Positions 9,284 through 17,071 of a stretch of DNA of 36,226 nt are shown piece after piece. The DNA is from Burkholderiales bacterium (GTDB lineage Bacteria; Pseudomonadota; Gammaproteobacteria; Burkholderiales; Burkholderiaceae_C): NCBI GenBank assembly GCA_016195825.1, contig JACPYV010000047.1, forward strand, positions 1-36,226, in the 5' to 3' direction. Position 1 is the stretch's first letter. Each line of letters starts with the position of its first letter. The position numbers and the translations under genes were made by a program. The notes beneath the pieces were generated by a model that saw only the letters and a program-made list of their open reading frames with translations, was not told where the DNA came from and searched no databases.

Positions 9284-10554
9284 CAGCGGTTGGCGCGGTG
9301 AACCAGCAAGGCCTGCGCGTCGGCCAAGGCTTGCGGGATGGACTTACCGTACTCCAGCACGTTGTCCAACTCGGCGTTGACGACCTCGTCGGCGAACTTG
9401 TGCTGCTTGTGCATGCGCACAGCGGGGATGCGCCGCGCGGCGTCGCGCCACAGCTGGCGAGCCTTCTGGCCGCCCAGGAAGGGCACCGGCTGGTCGAAGA
9501 AGTCGCCCTCCTGCGCGGCCAGCAGGGCCGGGAATGCATCCTGCGACTTGAAGGCCTCCAGCTGGCGCTGGCGCTCCAGCGTCAGCTCCTGGATCAGCTG
9601 CCAGGCGAGCTGCTTCTTTTCCGGTGCTGAGCGACGCGGGATGGCGTAGTAGGTGCCACCGTAGGAGCAGTAGGCGTTCTCGGGCAACTGGGCCACGCGC
9701 CATTTGCCCGCGGTGCCGGGCGCCACCCAGTTGGCCATCTGGCCGGCCATCCAGCAGCCCGACATCTCGGTGGCCAGTCGCCCGCGTTTGAGCATCTCGG
9801 CCCAGTCGTTGAACCAGACCTCCACCTTCGCGTCCAGCCCATGGCGGCGCACCTTCTGCGCCAGCTCGAAGGCCCGAACGAAGCGCGGCGACGTGATCTG
9901 CGCCCGACCCTGGTTGTCGAAGAATTGGCCCTCGCCCGGCGGCGTGCCTGCGCGCACGATGATGTCCTTGAGCAGCCGCACGTCGCCAATCAGGTAGGCC
10001 CCGGTCCGGCCCTTGAGCTGGGCGCCCGCCTCGACGTAGTCCTCCCAGGAACGCGTCAGGTCGGCTTCCTTCAGGCCGGCCTGGGCCAGCAGGTCGGTGC
10101 GGTAGAACAGCGCACCCGGGCCGATGTCGGTGGGCATCGCAACCACACGACCTTCGCGGTTGCGGGCCGTCTCGAAGGCGAAGGACACGAAGCGGTCCTT
10201 GAAACGCTCGGCGCCGAAGGCCGGGGCCGACATATCCTCCAGGCCGGTACCCAGCGAGAAGCGGCCCAGGTAGCTGGCCTCCAGTGCGATGACGTCAGGC
10301 AGGTGGCCGGAGGTGGACAGCGCCGTCGTCATGGCCGTGTGGTGGTCGTCGTACTGACGGCTGATGACCTGGGCGCGGATCTCGGGGTGGCGCTCGCTCC
10401 AGCCCTTGAGCACGTCCTTGGCGATGACGTCGACCAGCGGAAAGGCGGCCACAGTCAGCGGCTGCGGCGCCTCCTTGGCGCGCACCAGCCCGGCCGCGCC
10501 GCCGAGGGCGGCCGCAAGCAGGTGACGGCGGGGGAGGGAATGGGTGTCTGGCAT
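9283..10554 (-). CDS. Extracellular sugar-binding protein of the ABC importer
   Basis: A 423-residue family-1 solute-binding protein. The N-terminus (SLPRRHLLAAALGGAAGLVRA) is a signal peptide with a twin-arginine-like pair, so Tat export is possible. Binding-protein hallmarks include HPEIRAQVISRQYDDH, LPDVIALEASYLGRF, VAMPTDIGPGALFYRTDLL and GTYYAIPRRS. It is the first gene of the importer/GH1/GH16 operon. I see no ordinary Shine-Dalgarno sequence: the 16-base palindrome TTGAAAGCGCTTTCAA occupies 4-19 bases before the ATG, exactly where one would be. A bound repressor would cover the translation start, and translation may begin on a poorly defined site. The ligand is inferred to be a beta-glucan oligosaccharide from the neighbouring enzymes. 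Confidence 0.9.
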   Translation of the reverse strand: MPDTHSLPRRHLLAAALGGAAGLVRAKEAPQPLTVAAFPLVDVIAKDVLKGWSERHPEIRAQVISRQYDDHHTAMTTALSTSGHLPDVIALEASYLGRFSLGTGLEDMSAPAFGAERFKDRFVSFAFETARNREGRVVAMPTDIGPGALFYRTDLLAQAGLKEADLTRSWEDYVEAGAQLKGRTGAYLIGDVRLLKDIIVRAGTPPGEGQFFDNQGRAQITSPRFVRAFELAQKVRRHGLDAKVEVWFNDWAEMLKRGRLATEMSGCWMAGQMANWVAPGTAGKWRVAQLPENAYCSYGGTYYAIPRRSAPEKKQLAWQLIQELTLERQRQLEAFKSQDAFPALLAAQEGDFFDQPVPFLGGQKARQLWRDAARRIPAVRMHKQHKFADEVVNAELDNVLEYGKSIPQALADAQALLVHRANR

Positions 10555-10557
10555 GGT

Positions 10558-10573
10558 TTGAAAGCGCTTTCAA
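10558..10573. promoter_or_regulatory. LacI-type operator, perfect 16-base palindrome
   Basis: The sequence TTGAAAGCGCTTTCAA is perfectly palindromic with the central CG typical of LacI-family sites. It ends three bases before the ATG of the binding-protein gene read on the minus strand. The same sequence occurs at 14519-14534 and close variants at 19501, 19686 and 19712. The LacI-family gene at 18287 is the likely source of the regulator (inference). Confidence 0.85.
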
Positions 10574-10877
10574 GATTGTGCTTCGTGCCGCCTCCTACCC
10601 CCAGCCGCACAAACCCTAGGGCAACTTCAGACGAAGGCTGAGACCCCTAGAACCCGCCGCCCGCAACGTTTTGTCACCCCATCACCGGGTTTTCACCCGT
10701 GACGCCGTGGGCTTTGGTTTGCAAAGTGGTATTTAAGAGGTGGTAGCAGTCACAAACTGGATGCATACCAGTTGGAACCAGCTCCAAGAGCCTGCTCGGA
10801 GAGGCAGGCCAGCCGTCGGATGGGCCGCAAGCCCGTCCCTTTCAACGAGACCCTTGCACAGCACAGGACATCTCCCC
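10574..10877. other. Divergent intergenic region with TGGT half-sites and nested inverted repeats
   Basis: This gene-free stretch of about 300 bases separates the leftward importer operon from the rightward chitinases. Its right half has a cluster of TGGT elements: TGGTATT at 10727-10733, TGGTAGC at 10741-10747, the inverted repeat AACTGG-N7-CCAGTT at 10755-10773 (core TGGATGCATACCA), and TTGGA-N6-TCCAA at 10772-10787. TGGT/ACCA half-sites are typical for GntR/HutC-type regulators, including N-acetylglucosamine regulators, so this could be a chitin-responsive control site (inference). The left half, apart from the LacI operator, shows nothing I can name. No convincing sigma-70 promoter was found. 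Confidence 0.4.
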
Positions 10878-12611
10878 ATGAAGCAGCCCTCGTCCGGCAT
10901 CCCGGTGCATCAACTGCGCCGCCTCGCCGTCATCACCGCCGCCGCGTTCGCGCTCAGTGCCGGCGCCCAGACCTACCCCGCCTGGGCCCCCGACGTTTAC
11001 TACGCGGCCGGCACGGTGGTGACCTATAACGGTCACAACTACCGCGCCCTGGTCAACCAGACCGACTATTCGTCCACCGGCTGGAACCCGACCAACGCGT
11101 CGCTGTGGACCGATCTCGGCACAACCTCCGGCCCTCCGCCATCACCGGCACCCACGCCCGCTCCGACACCCGCTCCGACACCCGCACCCACCCCGGCCCC
11201 CACCCCTGCACCCACGCCCGCCCCCGCACCCAGCGGCAGCTGCGCACCCGTGTGGGTGGCCGCCACCGCCTACAGCGGCGGCGCCATCGCCAGCAAGGGC
11301 ACCACCAACTACAAGGCCAACTGGTGGACCCAGGGCAACGACCCCGCCACCAACAACGGACCCACCGGAAGCGGCCAGCCCTGGACCTCACAGGGCGCCT
11401 GCACCACCGGTCCGGCACCCAGCCCGGGCCCTGCACCTGGCCCCGCCCCGGCGCCTGGCCCCGGCCCGGCACCCTCGCCTGCCCCGGCACCGGGCCTCAG
11501 CGACCCGGCGGCCAAGTCGGCCACGCAGGCCGGCCGCGCCTACACCGTCTACTACCCGAGCTGGAGCGACAACTGGTTCGATGCCACCGGCAAGACCATG
11601 AACCAGGTCTTCCAGGCCAGCAACTTGGCGCGCATCCCGGCCAATTACACCCACGTGGTGGCCGCGTTCGCGCAGCCCAACTTCGCCTGGGGCGGCATGG
11701 CGGCCAACAACTGGTCGGGCACTGGCATCAATTTCAACGGCCGACCGTCGGACATCAAGGCCGCCATCGACGTGCTGCACGCCCGCAACATCAAGGTCGT
11801 GCTGGCCGTGGGTGGCGCCACCTACAACAGCTGGAGCACGCTGTCGGCCGAAGGCCATGCGGGCAGCGGCCCGACGATCACGGCGCTGGCCAACGTGATG
11901 ACAGACGTGGGCTTCGACGGCCTGGATGTGGACTTCGAGATCGAAGGCCTGGACGCCTACGCCGGCGCCGTGAAGGCGATGCGCAAGGCCGTGGACCTGG
12001 CCGGCGGCGGGCGCATCCTGACGGTGGCCGCCTGGTCCACCGGCGCGGACTGCACCGGGGCGACGGCCAACGACGCGCAGTGCGCGGGCGTGGGCACCAG
12101 CTACTGGGGCGGCAAGGCAGGGCTGGAGCGTCAGCTCGTCAACAGCTACCCGGCGCTGAAGACCGCGTTCAACATCGTGAACATCATGAGCTACGACGCG
12201 CGCTTCGAGCACTACGACGGTGTGACCGCCTGGAAGCAGTACCGCCAGCTGTTCCCGGCCAGCACCATCGTGTCCATTGGTTTCGAGACGGCCCCCGAGG
12301 GCTGGGCCGGCGGGCAGTTGGTGGTGAACAACGCCGACGCGCAGTGCACGGGCTCCGTGATCCTGCAGAACAGCTACGGCGCCAACATCAACCAGGCCTA
12401 CTCGGTGGAGCGCTACCTGAATGCGGTGACGACCAGCACGCTGGCCAACAAAAACCCGCGTGACGGCGCCATGCTGTGGCAGGCACTGAAGACGGCGAGC
12501 GGCAGCTGCGGCAGCGCACCGCTGGCCTCACCCGGCTCCATCGGCGTCAAGGCCGCCAGCAGCCTGGGCCTGGTGAACGACCCGGCGCTGCAGAACGCAC
12601 CCTGGAAGTAA
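10878..12611 (+). CDS. Secreted GH18 chitinase with two chitin-binding modules
   Basis: A 577-residue protein starting at ATG 10878, with a signal peptide ending near ALSAGAQ31. Order of parts: a CBM5/12-like module (about 32-78; YPAWAPDVYYAAGTVVTYNG), a Pro-Thr-Ala linker, a second module of the same class (about 117-168; WVAATAYSGGAIASKG, then WWTQGNDP), a Pro-Gly-Ala linker, and a GH18 barrel (about 215-560). The catalytic motif is DGLDVDFE with Glu354 as the acid; Phe replaces the common Trp before it (DxDWE), and KVVLAVGGATY is the SxGG-like strand. It hydrolyses chitin outside the cell. The N-terminal 435-bp block from 10968 is nearly the same as in the next chitinase, while the catalytic domains are unrelated at sub-family level. 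Confidence 0.93.
   Translation: MKQPSSGIPVHQLRRLAVITAAAFALSAGAQTYPAWAPDVYYAAGTVVTYNGHNYRALVNQTDYSSTGWNPTNASLWTDLGTTSGPPPSPAPTPAPTPAPTPAPTPAPTPAPTPAPAPSGSCAPVWVAATAYSGGAIASKGTTNYKANWWTQGNDPATNNGPTGSGQPWTSQGACTTGPAPSPGPAPGPAPAPGPGPAPSPAPAPGLSDPAAKSATQAGRAYTVYYPSWSDNWFDATGKTMNQVFQASNLARIPANYTHVVAAFAQPNFAWGGMAANNWSGTGINFNGRPSDIKAAIDVLHARNIKVVLAVGGATYNSWSTLSAEGHAGSGPTITALANVMTDVGFDGLDVDFEIEGLDAYAGAVKAMRKAVDLAGGGRILTVAAWSTGADCTGATANDAQCAGVGTSYWGGKAGLERQLVNSYPALKTAFNIVNIMSYDARFEHYDGVTAWKQYRQLFPASTIVSIGFETAPEGWAGGQLVVNNADAQCTGSVILQNSYGANINQAYSVERYLNAVTTSTLANKNPRDGAMLWQALKTASGSCGSAPLASPGSIGVKAASSLGLVNDPALQNAPWK
10968..11402 (+). repeat. Chitin-binding module/linker block, copy 1 (435 bp)
   Basis: From the codon for the last signal-peptide Gln to the Cys codon after the second binding module, this block matches 12783-13217. 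Both copies are exactly 435 bases with scattered, mostly third-position differences (roughly nine in ten bases agree by eye). It encodes module, Pro/Ala/Thr linker and module. Confidence 0.9.
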
Positions 12612-12621
12612 AGCCCCCCCC

Positions 12622-12661
12622 GGCCGGCCGTCGCCCGAGTTCACTCGGCCGGCGGCCTTTT
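12622..12661 (+). terminator. Terminator-like hairpin between the two chitinase genes
   Basis: An imperfect GC-rich stem starts 11 bases after the chitinase stop: outer arms GGCCG/CGGCC, inner arms CCGAG/CTCGG around loop TTCA, then TTTT. It could terminate or attenuate, reducing transcription of the second chitinase. The gap is only 75 bases and no separate promoter is evident, so partial readthrough is likely. Confidence 0.6.
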
Positions 12662-12686
12662 CTTCATCACCGTCTTGGAGAACCGC

Positions 12687-14288
12687 ATGATTTCGCGCCC
12701 ACCTTTGCCGCGCGCGGCCAACCCGTGGCTTGTTGCCACGCTGACCGCCGGCGCCCTGCTGCTGGCCACCCCTGCGTTCGCGCAGACCTACCCCGCCTGG
12801 GCCCCCGACGTGTACTACACGGCCGGCACGGTCGTGACCTACAACGGCCGCATCTACCGCGCCACCGTCAACCAGACCGACTATTCATCCACCGGCTGGA
12901 ACCCGACCAACGCGTCGCTGTGGACTGATCTCGGCGCAACCTCTGGCCCTGCGCCATCCCCGGCACCCACGCCCGCTCCGACACCCGCACCCACCCCGGC
13001 CCCCACCCCGGCCCCGGCCCCTGCACCCACGCCCGCCCCCGCACCCAGCGGCAGCTGCGCACCCGTGTGGCTGGCCGCCACTGCCTACAGCGGCGGCGCC
13101 ATCGCCAGCAAGGGCACCACCAACTACAAGGCCAACTGGTGGACTCAGGGCAACGACCCCGCCACCAGCAACGGACCCAGCGGAAGCGGTCAGCCCTGGA
13201 CCTCGCAAGGCGCCTGCGGCAACGCGCCAAGCCCGTCGCCCGCACCTTCGCCCAGCCCCGCGCCGAGCCCGGCCCCCAGCCCGTCACCAGCGCCCTCGCC
13301 CAGCCCGAGCCCGGCACCCTCGCCCTCGCCCGGTAAGCACCAGCTCATCGGCTACTGGCACAACTTCACCAACCCGAGCGGCTCGAGCTTCCCCATCAGC
13401 GAGGTCTCCGCGGACTACGACGTCATCGTGGTCGCCTTCGCCGATGACGGCGGCAACGGTGCCATCAGCTTCAACCTCGACTCGGGCTCCGGCGGCGAGG
13501 CGCGTTTTATCGCCGATGTGGCCGCGGCCCGCGCGAAGGGCAAGAAAGTGGTGCTGTCCTTCGGCGGCCAGAACGGCACGGTGACGCTGAACAACGCGAC
13601 GCAGGTGACCAACTTCGTCAACAGCGTCGAGGCCATCCTGCGCAAGTACGGCTTCGACGGCATCGACATCGACCTGGAGAGCGGCGCGGGCGTCACGGCC
13701 GGCGCGCCCGTGGTGGCCAACCTGGTCGCGGCGGTCAAGCAGCTGAAGTCCCGCATCGGCAGCGGCTTTTACCTGTCGATGGCGCCGGAGCACCCGTACG
13801 TGCAGGGCGGCTATGTCGCCAGCAGCGGCATCTGGGGCGCCTACCTGCCCATCATCGACGGGCTGCGCGACGAGCTCTCGGTGCTGCACGTCCAGTACTA
13901 CAACAACGGCGCGGTCTACACGCCCTACTCGACTCAGGGACTCGCCGAGGGCAGCGTCGACATGCTGGTGGCTGCCAGCCGCATGCTGATCGAGGGCTTC
14001 ACGACCAACAACGGCACCGGGCCCTACGTGTTCCGCGGCATCCGGCCCGACCAGATTGCGTTCGGGCTGCCGTCCGGGCCGTCGTCCGCCAACAGCGGCC
14101 AGGCCAGCCTCGCCAACATCACGGCGGCGCTGAACTGCCTGACCAAGCTGACCCAGTGCGGCGCGATCAAGCCCCCGGTGGCCTACCCGACGCTGAAGGG
14201 GGTGATGACCTGGTCCATCAACTGGGACCGGAAGGACGGCCTGGCGTTCTCGCGCGGCGTGCGTGCGGCGCTGAACGCCTTGCCCTGA
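12687..14288 (+). CDS. Secreted GH18 chitinase with two chitin-binding modules (second, different catalytic type)
   Basis: A 533-residue protein. The ATG at 12687 has GGAG six bases upstream, which favours it over a TTG at 12675. The signal peptide ends near ATPAFAQ33. Two CBM5/12-like modules and a Pro/Ala/Thr linker, nearly identical to those of the preceding chitinase, lead through a Ser-Pro-Ala linker to a GH18 barrel (about 215-530). Its catalytic motif is DGIDIDLE with Glu331, with KVVLSFGGQNG, FYLSMAPEH and GVMTWSINWD as typical strands. This catalytic domain resembles the Streptomyces ChiC/Bacillus ChiD-like GH18 group rather than that of the first chitinase. The pair probably attacks chitin in complementary ways (inference). 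Both enzymes should be extracellular. Confidence 0.94.
   Translation: MISRPPLPRAANPWLVATLTAGALLLATPAFAQTYPAWAPDVYYTAGTVVTYNGRIYRATVNQTDYSSTGWNPTNASLWTDLGATSGPAPSPAPTPAPTPAPTPAPTPAPAPAPTPAPAPSGSCAPVWLAATAYSGGAIASKGTTNYKANWWTQGNDPATSNGPSGSGQPWTSQGACGNAPSPSPAPSPSPAPSPAPSPSPAPSPSPSPAPSPSPGKHQLIGYWHNFTNPSGSSFPISEVSADYDVIVVAFADDGGNGAISFNLDSGSGGEARFIADVAAARAKGKKVVLSFGGQNGTVTLNNATQVTNFVNSVEAILRKYGFDGIDIDLESGAGVTAGAPVVANLVAAVKQLKSRIGSGFYLSMAPEHPYVQGGYVASSGIWGAYLPIIDGLRDELSVLHVQYYNNGAVYTPYSTQGLAEGSVDMLVAASRMLIEGFTTNNGTGPYVFRGIRPDQIAFGLPSGPSSANSGQASLANITAALNCLTKLTQCGAIKPPVAYPTLKGVMTWSINWDRKDGLAFSRGVRAALNALP
12783..13217 (+). repeat. Chitin-binding module/linker block, copy 2 (435 bp)
   Basis: Second copy of the block at 10968-11402, same length and same order of module, linker and module. 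Conservation stops abruptly after the Cys codon at 13217, where the two genes enter different linkers and different GH18 domains. Confidence 0.9.
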
Positions 14289-14378
14289 AAGCCCCTCGCC
14301 CAGCTGCGTCGGGCTGAACGCGGGCGCATCGCGTCCGTCTTGCGGGTCGCGTTGCGGCAACGCCGCAGCTCTTTGGCA

Positions 14379-14409
14379 GGCCCATCACGCCCACCAGGCG
14401 TGATGGGCC
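14379..14409. terminator. Perfect 13-bp hairpin downstream of the second chitinase
   Basis: Arms GGCCCATCACGCC and GGCGTGATGGGCC surround the loop CACCA. There is no T-run on either side, so it is not a textbook Rho-independent terminator. It may block 3' decay or end transcription with other factors. It is the main structure in the gap 14289-14518; the remainder shows nothing recognisable. Confidence 0.5.
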
Positions 14410-14518
14410 CGGCCTCAGCCCCTGAGGGGACGGCCTGATGACACGCACCCGAGGGTCCACCCGTCCCTGAGTTCAGGCACACGCGCGTGTTGCCGCCCCG
14501 GTACCCGCCCGCTTAACG

Positions 14519-14534
14519 TTGAAAGCGCTTTCAA
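14519..14534. promoter_or_regulatory. LacI-type operator, perfect 16-base palindrome
   Basis: TTGAAAGCGCTTTCAA, identical to 10558-10573, lies 48 bases before the ATG of the secreted GH16 gene. It probably places that gene under the same LacI-family repressor. Confidence 0.85.
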
Positions 14535-14582
14535 GTCGCCGACACAGGCGGCGGGCATCACCACCACTTGTTGGAGACACAC

Positions 14583-16001
14583 ATGAAACTGCTTCGATTC
14601 CTCATCCGGCCCATGTTGGGCGTGCTTCTGCTGGCAGCCACCGGCCTCACCCATGCCCAGGGCTGGCAGCTCATCTGGAGCGACGAGTTCAACGGCAGCA
14701 TCGGCCCGAACTGGGTCTTCGAGACCGGCGCCGGCGGCTGGGGCAACAACGAGCTGCAGTACTACCGCCGCGAGAACGCCACCATCGAGAACGGTGCCCT
14801 GGTCATCACTGCCAAGCGCGAGGACTTCGGCGGCATGGCCTACACCTCGGCGCGCATGAAAACGCAAGGGCTGAAGACCTTCAAGTACGGCCGCATGGAA
14901 GCGCGCATGAAGCTGCCCGCCTTCCTGGGCGCCTGGCCGGCGTTCTGGATGCTGGGCGCCAACCTGCCGCAGGTGGGCTGGCCGGCTTCCGGCGAGATCG
15001 ACGTGATGGAGCACATCAACGACGAGCAAAAGGTTTACGGCACCATCCACTGGCAGGACAACAACGGCCAGTACGCCCAGTACGGCGGCAACCTCGCCAC
15101 CACCGTGACCGACTGGCACGTCTACGCCGTGGAGTGGGACACCAATGCCATCCGCTGGTACGTGGACGGCACCAAGTACCACGAGGCCAATATCGCCAAC
15201 GGCGTCAACGGCACCGATGAATTCCAGAAGGACTTCTTCCTGCTGCTGAACTTCGCCGTCGGCGGCAACTGGCCGGGCTTCAACGTCAACACCGCCGCCC
15301 TGCCCGCCAAGATGTACGTGGACTACGTGCGCGTGTACGCGCCGGCCACCGGCGGGGTGGCCACGGTCTACCAGGACTGCAACTACGCCGGCTACGCGGC
15401 CGCCCTGCCCGAGGGCAGCTACACCCTGGCGCAGTTGCAGGCCCGCGGCGTGCGGGACAACGACTTGTCCTCGCTGCGCGTGAATGCCGGCTACCAAGTG
15501 CAGCTGTTCGATGGCGACAACTTCAGCGGCGCCAGCGTCGTGCGCACCGCCGACACCGGCTGCCTCGTGGACCAGGCCTTCAACGACCGGACCACGTCCC
15601 TCGTCGTGTCCAAAGTGGCGCCCGCCTGGTCGCGCCAGATCGAGGCCGAGTCGTATAGCACGATGGCGGGCGTGCAGACCGAGGCCTGCACTGAGGGCGG
15701 CCTGAACGTGGGCTACATCGATACCGGCGACTGGATGGCCTACAACAGCGTCAGCTTCCCGACGAGCGGCACCTACCGCGTCGAGTACCGCGTGGCCAGC
15801 ACCGCCGGCGGCACGCTGTCGCTGGACCTCAACGCCGGCAGCATCCAGCTCGGCCAGCTGGGCGTGCCCAACACCGGCGGCTGGCAGAATTGGACGACGG
15901 TCTCGCACACGGTGACCATCAATGCCGGCACCTACAACGTCGGCGTGTACGCGCAGCAGGGCGGGTGGAACATCAACTGGATCAAGTTCACCAAGCTCTG
16001 A
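14583..16001 (+). CDS. Secreted GH16 beta-glucanase with beta/gamma-crystallin-like and CBM6 domains
   Basis: A 472-residue protein. The ATG at 14583 has GGAG six bases upstream and a signal peptide ending at THAQ. The GH16 domain (about residues 25-255) carries E138-I-D-V-M-E143, plus WSDEFNG, GAWPAFWMLG and MYVDYVRVY. Next, about residues 260-345, is a segment with the rhythm of a beta/gamma-crystallin domain (VYQDCNYAGYAAALPEGSYT, then QLFDGDNFSGASVV and DRTTSLVV). The last 130 residues resemble CBM6 (IEAESYSTMAGVQTE, DTGDWMAYNSV, WNINWIKF). It should degrade beta-1,3-glucans outside the cell. It is monocistronic: a LacI-type operator precedes it and a strong terminator follows. Confidence 0.92.
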   Translation: MKLLRFLIRPMLGVLLLAATGLTHAQGWQLIWSDEFNGSIGPNWVFETGAGGWGNNELQYYRRENATIENGALVITAKREDFGGMAYTSARMKTQGLKTFKYGRMEARMKLPAFLGAWPAFWMLGANLPQVGWPASGEIDVMEHINDEQKVYGTIHWQDNNGQYAQYGGNLATTVTDWHVYAVEWDTNAIRWYVDGTKYHEANIANGVNGTDEFQKDFFLLLNFAVGGNWPGFNVNTAALPAKMYVDYVRVYAPATGGVATVYQDCNYAGYAAALPEGSYTLAQLQARGVRDNDLSSLRVNAGYQVQLFDGDNFSGASVVRTADTGCLVDQAFNDRTTSLVVSKVAPAWSRQIEAESYSTMAGVQTEACTEGGLNVGYIDTGDWMAYNSVSFPTSGTYRVEYRVASTAGGTLSLDLNAGSIQLGQLGVPNTGGWQNWTTVSHTVTINAGTYNVGVYAQQGGWNINWIKFTKL

Positions 16002-16024
16002 CGCGCTGCCAATACGTATTGCCT

Positions 16025-16048
16025 ACGGCCGCCTCCGCGGCCGTTTTT
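16025..16048 (+). terminator. Rho-independent terminator after the GH16 gene
   Basis: Perfect 8-bp stem ACGGCCGC/GCGGCCGT with loop CTCC followed by TTTT, 24 bases after the GH16 stop. It lies against the end of the convergent LysR gene and separates the two. Confidence 0.9.
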
Positions 16049-16965
16049 CATTCGGCGCGGCGGTTGTCGAAAGGCGCGAAGACCTCGGCGACCCAGTCGG
16101 CGAACACGCGCAGCTTGGCATTCAGGTGCCGGCTGCTTGGGTAGACGAGGTGCATCGGATGGCGCTCGCGCGTCCAGTCGGTCAGCACCGCCTGCAAGGC
16201 ACCGCTCGCCAGATGCGGCGCGGCCATGAAGCGAAACGTCTGGCCCACACCGAGGCCAGCCAGCAGCACCGTCAGGTGGGCCGTGCTCTCGTTGACGGCC
16301 ACGCCCGTTGGCACTTGGACGATGACCTGCTCCTCGCCGCGCTTGAAGTGAAGCGGAAAAGCCTTGCCGCTCAGTGACGAGAAGTAGCCGGCCACCGTGT
16401 GCGCCGGCAGTTGCAGATCGCTGGGCTGCGACGGCACGCCGTGCACGGCGAGATAAGCGGAGCTGGCGCAGGTGACGTAGTCCAGGTTGGCGATGCGCCG
16501 CGCTACCAGCGAGGTGTCGGCCAGCTCGCCGCCGCGGATCACGCAGTCCACGCCGTCACCGATCAGATCCACCGGCCGGTCGTTGACGCCCAGGTCGAGC
16601 TGGATGTCCGGGTAGCGGGCGCGAAACGACGGCAGCGCGGGGATCAGGATGAGGTTGGCCAGCGAGGAGCCAATGTCCACCCGCAGCCGCCCGCGGGGCT
16701 GCACGCGGGCGCCAGCTGCACTCTCGTCCATCTCGGCCAGCTCGCCCAGCACGCGCACCGCACGCTCGTAATAGGCCACGCCTTCCGGCGTCACGCTGAC
16801 GCGCCGGGTCGTGCGCTGCAGCAGCTTGACCTGCAGGTGGCGTTCGAGATCGCTGATCAGCTTGGACGCCGTGGGGCGCGGCACGCCCAGCGCGTCGGCC
16901 GCCTTCGAGAAGGCACCGGCCTCGGCGATGCGCACGAAAACTCGCAGTGCAAGCAGTTGATCCAT
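16048..16965 (-). CDS. LysR-family transcriptional regulator
   Basis: A 305-residue protein, the normal length. The N-terminal winged helix-turn-helix (LRVFVRIAEAGAFSKAADALGV, PRPTASKLISDLERHLQVKLLQRTTRRVSVTPEG) is followed by a periplasmic-binding-protein-like effector domain (RGRLRVDIGSSLANLILIP onward). It is divergent from the SDR gene at 17072 with a 106-base intergenic region, the usual arrangement for a LysR activator and its target. The effector is unknown. It probably governs the SDR/SnoaL-like pair rather than the polysaccharide genes (inference). Confidence 0.93.
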   Translation of the reverse strand: MDQLLALRVFVRIAEAGAFSKAADALGVPRPTASKLISDLERHLQVKLLQRTTRRVSVTPEGVAYYERAVRVLGELAEMDESAAGARVQPRGRLRVDIGSSLANLILIPALPSFRARYPDIQLDLGVNDRPVDLIGDGVDCVIRGGELADTSLVARRIANLDYVTCASSAYLAVHGVPSQPSDLQLPAHTVAGYFSSLSGKAFPLHFKRGEEQVIVQVPTGVAVNESTAHLTVLLAGLGVGQTFRFMAAPHLASGALQAVLTDWTRERHPMHLVYPSSRHLNAKLRVFADWVAEVFAPFDNRRAE

Positions 16966-16983
16966 GCCAAATTATCTATGCAC

Positions 16984-16993
16984 GTGAATTCAC
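16984..16993. promoter_or_regulatory. Palindrome in the LysR/SDR divergent promoter region
   Basis: GTGAATTCAC is a perfect 10-base palindrome in an AT-rich stretch (16970-17040) unlike the surrounding GC-rich DNA. A related half, ATTCAC, recurs near 17014. It is a plausible LysR binding region; the assignment rests on position only. Confidence 0.3.
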
Positions 16994-17071
16994 ATCTTCA
17001 ATTTTGCCTCTTTATTCACACGGGTGCACAACTCATAGTTCTCCCCATCCACTTCAACCCGGAGAACCCCC

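Noticed and set aside
11120-11240. Short tandem repeats that might be read as a CRISPR-like or minisatellite array
   Set aside because: They encode the Pro-Ala-Thr linker of the chitinase in frame; there are no unique spacers.
14379-14409. Insertion-sequence end or attachment site
   Set aside because: The perfect hairpin has no partner copy in the window, no flanking direct repeat and no transposase or integrase nearby.
14415-15908. 497-residue open frame opposite the GH16/CBM6 gene
   Set aside because: Same shadow effect; rich in Ala, Val, Gly and His with no recognisable motif, while the plus strand encodes an intact GH16 enzyme.
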